61,835 nt of DNA from Eubacteriaceae bacterium (GTDB taxonomy: Bacteria > Bacillota > Clostridia > Eubacteriales > Eubacteriaceae). The position numbers and the translations under genes were made by a program. The first letter of the stretch is position 1; every line of letters begins with the position of its first letter. The notes below the pieces were generated by a model. The model had not been told where the DNA came from. It searched no databases and was given only the letters and a program-made list of their open reading frames with translations. The stretch is from the NCBI GenBank assembly GCA_012522805.1, contig JAAYJS010000032.1:1-61835 (forward strand), in the 5' to 3' direction. Positions 18,880-27,751 of the stretch are shown one piece after another.

Positions 18880-20073
18880 TTATGCCTTTTTTGCTGGTTT
18901 CGCTTGCCCTGCTTCTAAGCTTTCTACTTTTTTCTTCAGTGTTTTCACTTCTTTCTTCAAAAGATAGATCGTTTTATAAACACTGTCGATCTTTGCATCG
19001 GTTACAATCGGCGTGGTTTCCAATTGTTTTTCTAACAATTTGTCACTTTCGATTTTGTAATCCATAAAGGCATCGGATAATTTTGCCAATAAAGCCGCAT
19101 ATTCGTCGGTATAGAAGTATTTTTCCAATTCTCCTTCTAATTGACCGCTCCAGTAATCATAAAATTCTTGGAAAGATTTCGGCTGCTCGCCTTTTTTAAC
19201 CAGTTCGATGTATGCATTGACCGCATCGTCAGATTGGGTACTTGCAATGTTGGTAACGGCAAAAGATGCTTCGGAGAACACCATGATCAGATCGATCATT
19301 TTATCTACCGCTTTATTTTGCTGTTCAATCAGCTCGCGATTGCTACCCATCACCGGTGATTTGATAAGCTCTCCGACAGTTTTGTCGTAATTTTCTTTCC
19401 ATATTTTAATGAAATCATTAAATTTAGCAGGATCTTTGATAGCCCCTTGGGCCAGCGCATTGATCATATCATCCATCGAATTTTTCCACGGTTCGGCAAA
19501 TCTTCCAAAGGTTTCCATGATAACCTGGATCAACTCATGGGGCGTTTGCACAAACGTTCTGAGTTCCGGTGGCATAATCGGCAATAGATTTTCTTTTAAG
19601 ATTTTATCGTATTGCTCTTTCAGCTCTTTTGATAATTTTTCCGTTTGCTCTGCACCGGGATCGATATAATATGTTTTGATGTCATCCCAAAATTTATGCA
19701 TCGCTAAATAAAATTGTTTGGAATTCATCATTTTTTCATAAAGTTCCAAGTTTTGTTTCGGCATCATATCGGCAAACTCCAACGGGTTGTAGGCGTCTGT
19801 CAATTCTTGCCATGCTTTTAAGGGCTCAAAATTCTCTGTAAAAGGCATTGCCGTTTTAGACATTTCCATCATTTGATTCCAATTATTCATCATTTGATTC
19901 CAATTGGTCATCAATTGTTGTTGCATTTGCATCCAATTGTTCATAGCGGACATGTCGGGAAACACGTTTTGACTTCCCTTCGCATCCTCGGTCGACGGCA
20001 TCATTTTTTGCCAACTATCCATCATCGTTTTTTGAGCATTCAGCATGTTCATCCAAATATTTTCTTGATTCAT
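18880..20073 (-). CDS. phaE: Class III PHA synthase accessory subunit PhaE
   Basis: 397 residues from the ATG at 20073, which has AAGGAGG 5 nt upstream; the open frame extends nine codons further. It is Met- and Gln-rich at the N-terminus (MQMQQQLMTNWNQMMNNW) and helical throughout. It ends in a coiled coil (IYLLKKEVKTLKKKVESL) and an alanine/lysine tail (QAKPAKKA) like PHA granule-associated proteins. PhaE forms the active heteromer with PhaC. Upstream, the 13-bp ATGAGTACCTTTA is directly duplicated (about 20088-20113). Confidence 0.92.
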   Translation of the reverse strand: MNQENIWMNMLNAQKTMMDSWQKMMPSTEDAKGSQNVFPDMSAMNNWMQMQQQLMTNWNQMMNNWNQMMEMSKTAMPFTENFEPLKAWQELTDAYNPLEFADMMPKQNLELYEKMMNSKQFYLAMHKFWDDIKTYYIDPGAEQTEKLSKELKEQYDKILKENLLPIMPPELRTFVQTPHELIQVIMETFGRFAEPWKNSMDDMINALAQGAIKDPAKFNDFIKIWKENYDKTVGELIKSPVMGSNRELIEQQNKAVDKMIDLIMVFSEASFAVTNIASTQSDDAVNAYIELVKKGEQPKSFQEFYDYWSGQLEGELEKYFYTDEYAALLAKLSDAFMDYKIESDKLLEKQLETTPIVTDAKIDSVYKTIYLLKKEVKTLKKKVESLEAGQAKPAKKA

Positions 20074-20233
20074 CATGACCTCCTTATAAAAGGTACTCAT
20101 TAAAGGTACTCATTTCTATAGATTTTTCAAGCTGAAACTATACTGTCTCTTCTTTAGAAAAATTTATCCTTTGAGTCACTTTTATTTCTTTCTTCTTGTC
20201 TTGAATTTAAGTAAATTTACGAAGTATACTATT

Positions 20234-20262
20234 ATTATAGGACAGCTTTCGGATAAGTTCAA
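20234..20262 (-). promoter_or_regulatory. Sigma-A-type promoter of phaE-phaC
   Basis: Minus strand TTGAAC (20257-20262), 17-bp spacer, TATAAT (20234-20239). It leaves a long untranslated leader before phaE. Confidence 0.75.
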
Positions 20263-20362
20263 CAAGTATTAATTTTCTTCTTTTTGCTATTTTTAGATTT
20301 TTGTAGGTATTTTAATAATTTTTTTGCTGTTTGATGCGTTAATTTTTTATTAAACGATAACA

Positions 20363-20407
20363 AAAACTTCACAATACTACCATTCCATGGTAGCATTGTG
20401 AAGTTTT
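20363..20407 (-). terminator. Long hairpin, probable terminator of the VWA/AAA operon
   Basis: AAAACTTCACAAT-CTACCA (20363-20382) pairs with TGGTAG-ATTGTGAAGTTTT over about 19 bp, one mismatch, 5-nt loop. It lies 160 nt after the last gene of the VWA operon. The arms end in A4/T4, so either strand could terminate there. Confidence 0.7.
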
Positions 20408-20563
20408 ACCAATTTCTGTTGTGTTTTTATTGTATTTTATGGTTAGAAACATTCTAATTTACAATTCGTTTCAATGCCTATTTTTGAGCACAACTATTAT
20501 AAATAAGCCCTCCATTTTCTCTTCTTAGCTCAGCCTTAATTAAGAATCATTAAGGATTGAGTC

Positions 20564-22345
20564 CTAATTCGTGATGATTTGCTTGATGTATCGGATAACC
20601 ATATCCGCAAAGCGGTCAATGTTTTTGATGTAGACGAAATCCTTACCGTAGATCATTTTTTCGGCTTTCAGGTCCTTCTCTCTGCCTGTAAAGACACCTA
20701 ACACCATCACACCTTGTTGCCTTGCCCGACGCACTTCCATGGCCGTATCGACAATGGCTTCCCTTCCTCTGTAAACAGGAATATCGGTTTGAAGTTTTGC
20801 CTTTCCGACCTTGATATCGTTGGGGCGACCGTCGGATAATATAATCAGCACCTTGTTGTCCTCTTCTCGTTTGATGAGCTGCGAGACGATGGTGCGTATG
20901 GCTAAGCCGTCCCGGTTGTTGCCGGTACAATGGTATTCAAAAATATTGCTGTTCTCGCTGATACTGTCGTGGTAATCCCTGAAACGTTTGATGACGGTAT
21001 AATCTAAGAAAGAGCTGAATCCGTTAACCCGATTGGGTATGCCCGCCAAGGTCAGAGCTTGGCTGAGTACGTAGGCCTGTGCAGCCACTTTCGGTTGATT
21101 GCGCCGTTGGGACCCGCTGGAGTCGATCAGGATATCGACAACGAAATGTCCTTTGTCGTTATCGATGGATTGAACAAACAACTTATTGTTGTTACTCCGA
21201 CCCACCCGCCACAGGCGATTGGCAACCAACTGACCACTTCTGGATGAAATCTGATCGGAGGCCTCTTCTTGTACCATGGTGCGAATGAGGGAATCTCTGA
21301 GTTTGTTGATATTGCGCTGATGGACCCTTTTGTTGATGTTGTAAGCAATTTCGTTTTTAATTTTATTGCGTTTAATGTATTCCTGTTGGAAGCCGTTGTC
21401 GTTCTTCGAGCGCATGACACCGTCGGTCATGTGAATGCGACAGGTTTCGTGGGCATTGCGACAGAGTTTTTGCTGCATTCGCCGCACTTCCTCGATGGGC
21501 AAATAGGAATTGCCATAATAGAAAGAAACCTTTTCGTATATCTTTTCCAGGTCTTCTTCTTGAATTCTCAAAACCCGATTGTCGCTGATGGCTCCTGCCG
21601 TATTATCCAAACCTTCGTGGGCCAACATACCGTTGGATATGGCCTCCAATAATTCTTCCACCTGCTCGTCGGTTAAACTGTCTTCTTCGTCTTCATAATA
21701 TTCCTCAAGCATCCAATCGTTGAAGTCACTTTGGTTGAAGTCTTGTCCCTCATAACGGGCCTCCCTCTCCCCTTCTTCGTTGATTTGATACAATGGGAAA
21801 TAGCGCAGGTATAAATCTTGGATGGCTTTTAGAAGTGTTTCCGTATCCTCGATGTTCTCCAGTTCTTCTAAATCTCTGATCAGGTTTTGTGTTCTATGAT
21901 CCATGCGAACGCTTTTGCCAATCCGCTTTAAAACGATTCCGTGTTTAACGTCCTCTAAAAGATCGCCGGTGTGCATCTTATAAAAATTCGATACAATTGC
22001 CTCATAGGCTTTTTCTCGGATATCCACAACCCCCGGACGCTGGCGGATGACTTTTTCTTCTATCATGATATCCGTAGACAATTGCAATAGCGTCAACAAA
22101 ACATCCTTATCGAACCCCGCTTGCACTCGGGTTTTGATAAATTTTTTTACCTTGTTCCAATCGATATACAAACGCCTGGCACCGGCCGTCACCGCATGAT
22201 ATAGAGCAACATCTTTGGATATAAAACTCTTTTCGCCGATATCCATGTGGTCATCGTAACGACCGGACACCGTCCACATTAAGTTGGCAACCCTATTGTC
22301 AAAATCCGGATCTTCATATACCCATTTTACATTTTGATCTGCCAT
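20564..22345 (-). CDS. von Willebrand factor A-domain protein (CbbO/NorD-like), second paralogue
   Basis: 593 residues. The N-terminal ~250 residues are charged and helical, homologous to the other VWA protein of this operon (NLMWTVSG near the start; RRLYIDWNKVKKFI; RQRPGVVDI). A linker with a very acidic stretch (EEYYEDEEDSLTDEQVEEL) leads to the C-terminal VWA domain. This has the MIDAS motif in VDILIDSSGSQRRNQPK (DxSxS), GNNRDGLAIRT and IILSDGRPND. Such proteins tie an AAA ATPase to a metalloenzyme client. It is 11 bp downstream of the ATPase gene. Confidence 0.87.
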   Translation of the reverse strand: MADQNVKWVYEDPDFDNRVANLMWTVSGRYDDHMDIGEKSFISKDVALYHAVTAGARRLYIDWNKVKKFIKTRVQAGFDKDVLLTLLQLSTDIMIEEKVIRQRPGVVDIREKAYEAIVSNFYKMHTGDLLEDVKHGIVLKRIGKSVRMDHRTQNLIRDLEELENIEDTETLLKAIQDLYLRYFPLYQINEEGEREARYEGQDFNQSDFNDWMLEEYYEDEEDSLTDEQVEELLEAISNGMLAHEGLDNTAGAISDNRVLRIQEEDLEKIYEKVSFYYGNSYLPIEEVRRMQQKLCRNAHETCRIHMTDGVMRSKNDNGFQQEYIKRNKIKNEIAYNINKRVHQRNINKLRDSLIRTMVQEEASDQISSRSGQLVANRLWRVGRSNNNKLFVQSIDNDKGHFVVDILIDSSGSQRRNQPKVAAQAYVLSQALTLAGIPNRVNGFSSFLDYTVIKRFRDYHDSISENSNIFEYHCTGNNRDGLAIRTIVSQLIKREEDNKVLIILSDGRPNDIKVGKAKLQTDIPVYRGREAIVDTAMEVRRARQQGVMVLGVFTGREKDLKAEKMIYGKDFVYIKNIDRFADMVIRYIKQIITN

Positions 22346-22356
22346 GGCGCTACATC

Positions 22357-23271
22357 CTAAAAAATATCTTCAGATGTCCAGCTTTCGCGTATCCGGGTGC
22401 GTATGACGTCCTCTACGATTTCTTTTTCATAAATATCAAAAGTTTTTCCCGTAACACCCATGTTCACGGCTAAGACAGGCTTTAAGCCTCTTCGAATCGT
22501 GCGTAAACTCCCCATAATACCTCTTAAATCTACCGATTTAGTGGATATTTCCGAGTTCATCGCTTTTTCTTGAAGATCTAAAAAGATTCCGGCAAATTGT
22601 TCCAACATCTGAGGCTTGGCATCGGCGAATTCTCCCTGTAGGATAACCATGATGGTTTCTTGATCGATTTTAGGTATATCGATGGTCATAAAACGGGAGA
22701 CCAAAGCTTCGTTGAGTTCCTTCGTTCCGGCATATTCGTAGTTCATGGTGCCGATAAACCGTGTGGCGGGGTTGAGGGTAATCTTTTCATAACCCGGCAC
22801 ATCGATAATTTTCCGGTAATCCAAAGCGGAGTGCAAGACCACCAAGGCATCGTTTTTAGCCATGTTGATTTCGTCAAAAACACCAAACCCGCCATTAACG
22901 GCGCACTCGTAAACGGATCCTCTGCGCAAGCGCACTTCGTTATCGATAAAGGTATCGGTTCCGATTAAGCTGGTGCTGTCGGTATTAACGTGAAAAGACG
23001 TATTCCATTGTGGACGTTTAAAAAAATGGCAAATATTGTCAGCCAAAACGTTTTTGCCCGTGGCCTTGGGTCCGACCAAAAGTATATTTTCGCCTTCTAA
23101 AATGGCGCAAATGGCCATTTCCCAAATATCCTTTCCATAAAACAACGTGGTTGTTCCGGGAATTCTGTCTTCCAAATTTTTCTCAATAGGATGTTTTTTA
23201 ATGAAACTTTCGACATCATCCAACAATGCAGATGATACACCCTGTGTCTCTAGTTTTTTTCTCATGACCAT
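22357..23271 (-). CDS. MoxR/CbbQ/NorQ-type AAA ATPase
   Basis: 304 residues from the ATG at 23271, chosen for the GAGG site (the open frame runs 30 codons further into the upstream gene). Walker A reads LVGPKATGKNVLADN, with Asn instead of Thr/Ser after the Lys. Walker B is FGVFDEINMA, sensor 1 is FIGTMNYEYAG, and the arginine-finger region is ALVSRFMTIDIP. The family uses ATP to remodel or insert cofactors into client enzymes together with a VWA partner. It sits between two VWA genes. Confidence 0.88.
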   Translation of the reverse strand: MVMRKKLETQGVSSALLDDVESFIKKHPIEKNLEDRIPGTTTLFYGKDIWEMAICAILEGENILLVGPKATGKNVLADNICHFFKRPQWNTSFHVNTDSTSLIGTDTFIDNEVRLRRGSVYECAVNGGFGVFDEINMAKNDALVVLHSALDYRKIIDVPGYEKITLNPATRFIGTMNYEYAGTKELNEALVSRFMTIDIPKIDQETIMVILQGEFADAKPQMLEQFAGIFLDLQEKAMNSEISTKSVDLRGIMGSLRTIRRGLKPVLAVNMGVTGKTFDIYEKEIVEDVIRTRIRESWTSEDIF

Positions 23272-23284
23272 CTTTTTCCTCTTT

Positions 23285-24967
23285 CTAATCACTGGTGATG
23301 ATTCTTTTAATATAAGTGGAGACAATGTGTGCAAAATGGACAGGGTTTTTGGTGTAGACAAAATCCTTTCCGTAAATACGCTGCTCTGTCTCTAAGTCTG
23401 CTTCTTTACCTGTAAACACGCCCAGTACGTAAACCCCTGCTTTTCTGGCTTTTCTGACTTCCGTGGCGGTATCGGCCACACCGTGATACCCGGAGTATAA
23501 ACCGTGGCGCCTTTGCTTTGGCCCGATTTTTGAAACGATTTGCGCATCGTTGGGGATGCCGTCGGAGAGCACAACCAATAGCTTATTGTCTTCTTTCCTT
23601 TTCATCAAACTGTCAACCGCAGCCTTAATGGCCAGACCATCGCGGTTGCTGCCTTCGCATTGATATTCGAAGATGTGTTCGGTTTCTTTAATGGGGTCGT
23701 CAAAATCTCTGTATTGTGTAAAGACCGTAACCTGTAACATATTGTTAAAAGAAGCCACTCTGGTGGGCAACCCCGCCGATACTAAAGCAGCTGCCAAGAT
23801 GTACGCTTGGGTGGAAACCATTGCTTCCCGATATTGTTGGGAAGCGGAGCCATCCAACAATAAATAAATAACAAAGTCGCCTTCCCATTCTTTTTGTTTG
23901 CGGACAAACATTTTTCTGGGTTCCGTTCTACCCACACGCCAAGCTTTTCTGGCATTAAAAATACCGACATCCGCCGGGACCAAGTCCTCTTGTTTGGCTC
24001 GAATCAAATTGCGCAAAATCACATCTCTTGTTCTGTGAATTGTTTCGCGGTAAACCGTTTCTTTTGCCAAAAAAGCCTCAAGGTTTTTCTCTTTTTGTTT
24101 TGTCGCATACTGGATGCGCTTTTCTGCATCTGTACCACTTCTCAAAACACCTTTGGTCACATGCATCAGGTAACCCCTGTGAATGCCGCGACATAAAGCG
24201 CGTTCCCTCGCCAAAATCACATCGTCGGGCAATGCACTTTTTCCTTTAAAAAAAGATATTTGTTCCTTGACGTTGGCAAATCGATCGACATGAATTTCGC
24301 CACTTGCAGCGACATCGACAGTGCTTTCCTGTTGCTCTTCGAGTTCTTCTGCAAGGTCCTTTTCACCGTGGCGTTTGTAAAACCTCTCCAATGTTTTTTC
24401 GATGGACACTTCGCTTTGTCGCGACGGTGCCGGCCCCTTCGGTGGACCATAGCAATCTAAATAAAGCGATTCCACAAGAGCGAGCAAGTCTTTCGTCGTC
24501 TCTGCTTCCGCAGCGGATAGTATTTTTTTTACGGTATCCGACGGTGTGGGGTCTAATCCGGCCATGGTTTTAAACAATTGCTTTTCCAAGGGCCAGGCGT
24601 TGTAATCATCGGATAAGTGCTCATATAAATCTTGAGCTGCCATGATTTGAAGATCTATGACACCCGGCCTCTCGTCTGTGAGTTTTTTTCCGATATAAGG
24701 ATAAACCATCAGGCCCAATAATTCCGTCATTTTTGTTACATGGTAGCCCGCATTTCTCTTTTCAAGAATAAACTGCTCCAGCAATGGCCAATCCAGATAG
24801 ATTCTTCTACCACCGGCGATCAGCCCTGCGTACAGAGCCACATGGTCGGTGATGTATTTTTTTTCTTCTTCTTCGAGTTCTTCCTGAAAATCACCACAAA
24901 CCGTCCACATGAGATGTGTGGAACGTTGCTCTCGCAGATAGCTTTCGTCTTCTTCGTAGTAGGACAT
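23285..24967 (-). CDS. von Willebrand factor A-domain protein (CbbO/NorD-like), first paralogue
   Basis: 560 residues. The N-terminal region shares THLMWTVCG, RRIYLDWPLLEQFI and DERPGVIDLQ with the second paralogue. The C-terminal VWA domain has the MIDAS motif in VIYLLLDGSASQQYREA (DGSAS), SNRDGLAIKAA and VVLSDGIPNDAQ. It heads the operon, with GGAAGGGGGG before the ATG and a TGTGGTATACT element about 55 bp upstream. Coupling to the ATPase gene is tight. The paralogues are roughly a third identical by eye, so the duplication is old. Confidence 0.87.
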   Translation of the reverse strand: MSYYEEDESYLREQRSTHLMWTVCGDFQEELEEEEKKYITDHVALYAGLIAGGRRIYLDWPLLEQFILEKRNAGYHVTKMTELLGLMVYPYIGKKLTDERPGVIDLQIMAAQDLYEHLSDDYNAWPLEKQLFKTMAGLDPTPSDTVKKILSAAEAETTKDLLALVESLYLDCYGPPKGPAPSRQSEVSIEKTLERFYKRHGEKDLAEELEEQQESTVDVAASGEIHVDRFANVKEQISFFKGKSALPDDVILARERALCRGIHRGYLMHVTKGVLRSGTDAEKRIQYATKQKEKNLEAFLAKETVYRETIHRTRDVILRNLIRAKQEDLVPADVGIFNARKAWRVGRTEPRKMFVRKQKEWEGDFVIYLLLDGSASQQYREAMVSTQAYILAAALVSAGLPTRVASFNNMLQVTVFTQYRDFDDPIKETEHIFEYQCEGSNRDGLAIKAAVDSLMKRKEDNKLLVVLSDGIPNDAQIVSKIGPKQRRHGLYSGYHGVADTATEVRKARKAGVYVLGVFTGKEADLETEQRIYGKDFVYTKNPVHFAHIVSTYIKRIITSD

Positions 24968-25121
24968 GGTTTACCCCCCTTCCAATTAATTATGTGAATT
25001 TTAATGTATAGTATACCACAATTGTCATCCTTCAATCATTTAAAGATTGAGCGCTTACTTGAAGCTTGGTCGATGCTTAAAGGCCACCAATCCCCCATCT
25101 TCTTTTTTAATTGGAAATAAA

Positions 25122-25145
25122 AAGGATACCCCGAAGGGTATCCTT
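25122..25145 (-). terminator. Terminator of hom-lysC
   Basis: AAGGATACCC (25122-25131) pairs with GGGTATCCTT (25136-25145) across a 4-nt loop, with a T-run on the minus strand. Confidence 0.85.
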
Positions 25146-25171
25146 CAAACTGATTCGTATTTTGAATGAGT

Positions 25172-26380
25172 TTATAAACCGAAGGCTTTGTGAATGGCCA
25201 CCATCGCTTCTTTTGCGCGTTCTTTATCGATCAGGCAAGAGATTTTAATTTCCGATGTACTGATGGTCTGAATGTTGATACCCAACTTAAACAATGTTTC
25301 GAAGAACTTGGACGCGACTTCCGCATTGGCGACGATGCCGGTTCCCACAACGGAGAGTTTAGCCACGCCTTGATCGTATTCTACTTTTTGTGCACCGACT
25401 TCAAAGGCAAATTTTTGTGTTAAATCCACTGCCTCCTGTAACTCGTCCACATTCACTGTAAAGGAAATATCATTAACGGATGTGCGATTGACATTTTGTA
25501 CGATCATATCCACATGAATATCGCCCTTGGCTAAGGTCGAAAATAGTTTAAAGGCGATTCCCGGTTGGTCCGGTACTTCGAACACAGATATTTTTGCTAT
25601 GTTTTCATCAAGGGCAATACCCCTTACCAATACTTTTTCCATGATTACATCCTCCTTAATGATCGTCCCCTCGGTTTCATTGTATGAGTTGCGAACCACC
25701 AAGGGCATTCTGTATTTTTCCGCCATTTCCACTGCACGCGGATGGAGTACACCGGCACCTAAGCTCGCCAGTTCCAGTACTTCTTGATAGGATATCGACG
25801 ACAGCTTGGTCGCTTCGTCGACAATTCTGGGGTCTGCGGTGTAAACACCGTTGACATCGGTATAAATTTCGCATTGTCTGGCTTTCAGTGCCACCGCCAA
25901 CGCAACCGCCGATGTGTCGGAGCCGCCGCGTCCCAAGGTGGTGATGTCATAATTTTTGGCAATACCTTGAAAGCCCGCCGCAATGACAATTTTTCCGTCT
26001 GCCAATTCCTGTTGGATGCGCCCGGTATCGATACCGGCTATGGTCGCTCTTTTATGCACATCGGATGTGCGGATACCGCATTGCGCACCGGTTAAGGATA
26101 CAACGTCATGGCCCATGGCTCCAATGGCCATCGCCAATAACGAAATGGATACCTGCTCGCCGGTGGCCAACAAGACGTCCATTTCCCGGCTGGGCGGGTT
26201 TTCGTTGATGGCTTTAGCTAAGGCGATGAGTTCGTCCGTGGTATCGCCCATAGCCGATACCACCACGACGATGTCATCTCCACTTTTTTTTCTGTTGACG
26301 ATGCGTTCAGCGACGCGTTTAATGCGATCGATGGATTTAACCGAACTACCGCCATATTTTTGTACAATTAAACTTTTCAT
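25172..26380 (-). CDS. lysC: Aspartate kinase
   Basis: 402 residues. The kinase domain has VQKYGGSSVKS at the N-terminus, TTLGRGGSDTSAVAL in the middle and YTDVNGVYTADPRIV. Two ACT domains follow from about residue 260 (LDENIAKISVFEVPDQPGIA; KLSVVGTGIVANAEV), as in feedback-regulated monofunctional enzymes. It phosphorylates aspartate, the entry to lysine, threonine and methionine. It is 33 bp downstream of hom. No lysine riboswitch precedes it. Confidence 0.95.
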   Translation of the reverse strand: MKSLIVQKYGGSSVKSIDRIKRVAERIVNRKKSGDDIVVVVSAMGDTTDELIALAKAINENPPSREMDVLLATGEQVSISLLAMAIGAMGHDVVSLTGAQCGIRTSDVHKRATIAGIDTGRIQQELADGKIVIAAGFQGIAKNYDITTLGRGGSDTSAVALAVALKARQCEIYTDVNGVYTADPRIVDEATKLSSISYQEVLELASLGAGVLHPRAVEMAEKYRMPLVVRNSYNETEGTIIKEDVIMEKVLVRGIALDENIAKISVFEVPDQPGIAFKLFSTLAKGDIHVDMIVQNVNRTSVNDISFTVNVDELQEAVDLTQKFAFEVGAQKVEYDQGVAKLSVVGTGIVANAEVASKFFETLFKLGINIQTISTSEIKISCLIDKERAKEAMVAIHKAFGL

Positions 26381-26413
26381 TCTGATTTCTTTTAAACCTT
26401 TAGCATTCTGGGA

Positions 26414-27649
26414 TCATTCATAAATTCTTGCATAGAAATAGTTTTCGGTAATACTCTCTATTTCTTTTGCTAAAGCATTCATACTTGCTGCATCTACCGG
26501 TCTGGTCCATGCAAAAAAATGACCGTCGGAGATGACCAATTCTTTTCTTCCTGCAATCGTATCTATTTTACCGACTGCTCTTTCCAGCATTTCGTTGTCA
26601 TCGACATTCACGCGGATGTAATAAGAGCCCGTAAATCCGCCGTTGCCCATTTTTTCGATGCGATTTTTAAAACGGGTCGGTTTCGGACTGATTTCCTCTT
26701 TCATGGCGTTGATGATGTACAGCACATCGCCGACTACGGCGTTGGCGGTTGCATCCTTACCGGCGCCCTTTCCGTAAAACTGCAATTCTCCGATAATATC
26801 CCCGGTGATGGATATGATATTAAACTCGGAATGAACGTGACTCATAATAGAAGTCTGTTTGAATAATACCGGCTCGACGGTGCCGTAAAAATCGTGATCA
26901 TCCAAATAAGAATGACCCAAATACTTGATATTGTAGCCGTTGTCTTGAGCCATTTCGATATCCACAGCTCGCACGGATCTCAGAGAACGTTTTGCGATGT
27001 CCTCGTCTTTAACAATACCACCATAAGCCAGTGAAGATAAAATAGCCAATTTTCTAGAAACATCAAAACCGTCGACATCGGCGGTCGGATCTGCTTCCGC
27101 AAAACCGATGGCCTGAGCATCTTTCAACGCTTCATCGAAATCTGCACCTTCCGAAGTCATTTGAGACAAAATGTAATTGGTCGTTCCATTTAATATCCCT
27201 TTGATCTCGTTGACACGGTTAATTCTCGTCTCTTCTTTTAAAGTTTCTATGAGGGGTATCCCGCCGCCAACAGAAGCTTCGTAGCGCAGATAAACGTTGT
27301 TTTCAATGGCAATCTCCGTGAGTTCTTTGAAATACTCGGATATGACCGCTTTATTGGCCGTCACCACATGTTTGCCTTTTTGCAATGCTGCTTTAATTTG
27401 TTCGTACTCGAAATCCATTCCACCCATTAAGGAGATGACTATCTTAATTTCTGGGTCATTTAAAATCACATCGACATCGGTGACAATTTCCGAATCGGGA
27501 TCTTTAACCTGTTTTGTAGGATCCCTATCTAAAATTTTAGTAATCACCGATTTTTCATCTATGTTTTTTTGAAATTGACCTTTGTTCAAGTTGATCAGCT
27601 CGTAAACGCCGGTGCCAATAGTTCCAAAGCCTAGAAGTCCTAATTTCAA
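26414..27649 (-). CDS. hom: Homoserine dehydrogenase
   Basis: 411 residues. The N-terminal Rossmann motif is GLLGFGTIGTGVYEL. The catalytic domain has NGTTNYILSQM and GFAEADPTADVDGFD with the catalytic acidic and lysine residues. A C-terminal ACT domain lies at about 335-411 (SYYIRVNVDDNEMLERAVGK). It reduces aspartate semialdehyde to homoserine. First gene of hom-lysC, divergent from thrC. Confidence 0.96.
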   Translation of the reverse strand: MKLGLLGFGTIGTGVYELINLNKGQFQKNIDEKSVITKILDRDPTKQVKDPDSEIVTDVDVILNDPEIKIVISLMGGMDFEYEQIKAALQKGKHVVTANKAVISEYFKELTEIAIENNVYLRYEASVGGGIPLIETLKEETRINRVNEIKGILNGTTNYILSQMTSEGADFDEALKDAQAIGFAEADPTADVDGFDVSRKLAILSSLAYGGIVKDEDIAKRSLRSVRAVDIEMAQDNGYNIKYLGHSYLDDHDFYGTVEPVLFKQTSIMSHVHSEFNIISITGDIIGELQFYGKGAGKDATANAVVGDVLYIINAMKEEISPKPTRFKNRIEKMGNGGFTGSYYIRVNVDDNEMLERAVGKIDTIAGRKELVISDGHFFAWTRPVDAASMNALAKEIESITENYFYARIYE

Positions 27650-27703
27650 CTTTTCACCTCTTTTTGTTTTTGTAGAAAAAACACTTGTTTTTAGATCTAA
27701 AGC

Positions 27704-27732
27704 ATTTTATCATAGATAAAGAAACGATTCAA
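27704..27732 (-). promoter_or_regulatory. Promoter of hom-lysC
   Basis: Minus strand TTGAAT (27727-27732), 17-bp spacer, TAAAAT (27704-27709), 55 bp before the hom start. The thrC promoter must lie in the same 100-bp region, so the two operons may be co-regulated. Confidence 0.65.
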
Positions 27733-27751
27733 TAAAAAAATTGGAGGAATC

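Larger units (their letters stand above)
20074..20563. other. Regulatory region upstream of phaE, about 490 bp
   Basis: It contains the phaE promoter (20234-20262), a leader of about 160 nt, the 13-bp tandem duplication near the start, and a long hairpin at 20363-20407. No coding frame is supported. Confidence 0.6.

Noticed and set aside
25146-27751. Lysine riboswitch ahead of lysC or hom
   Set aside because: Only 33 bp before lysC and about 100 bp before hom; no room for or sign of the L-box core.
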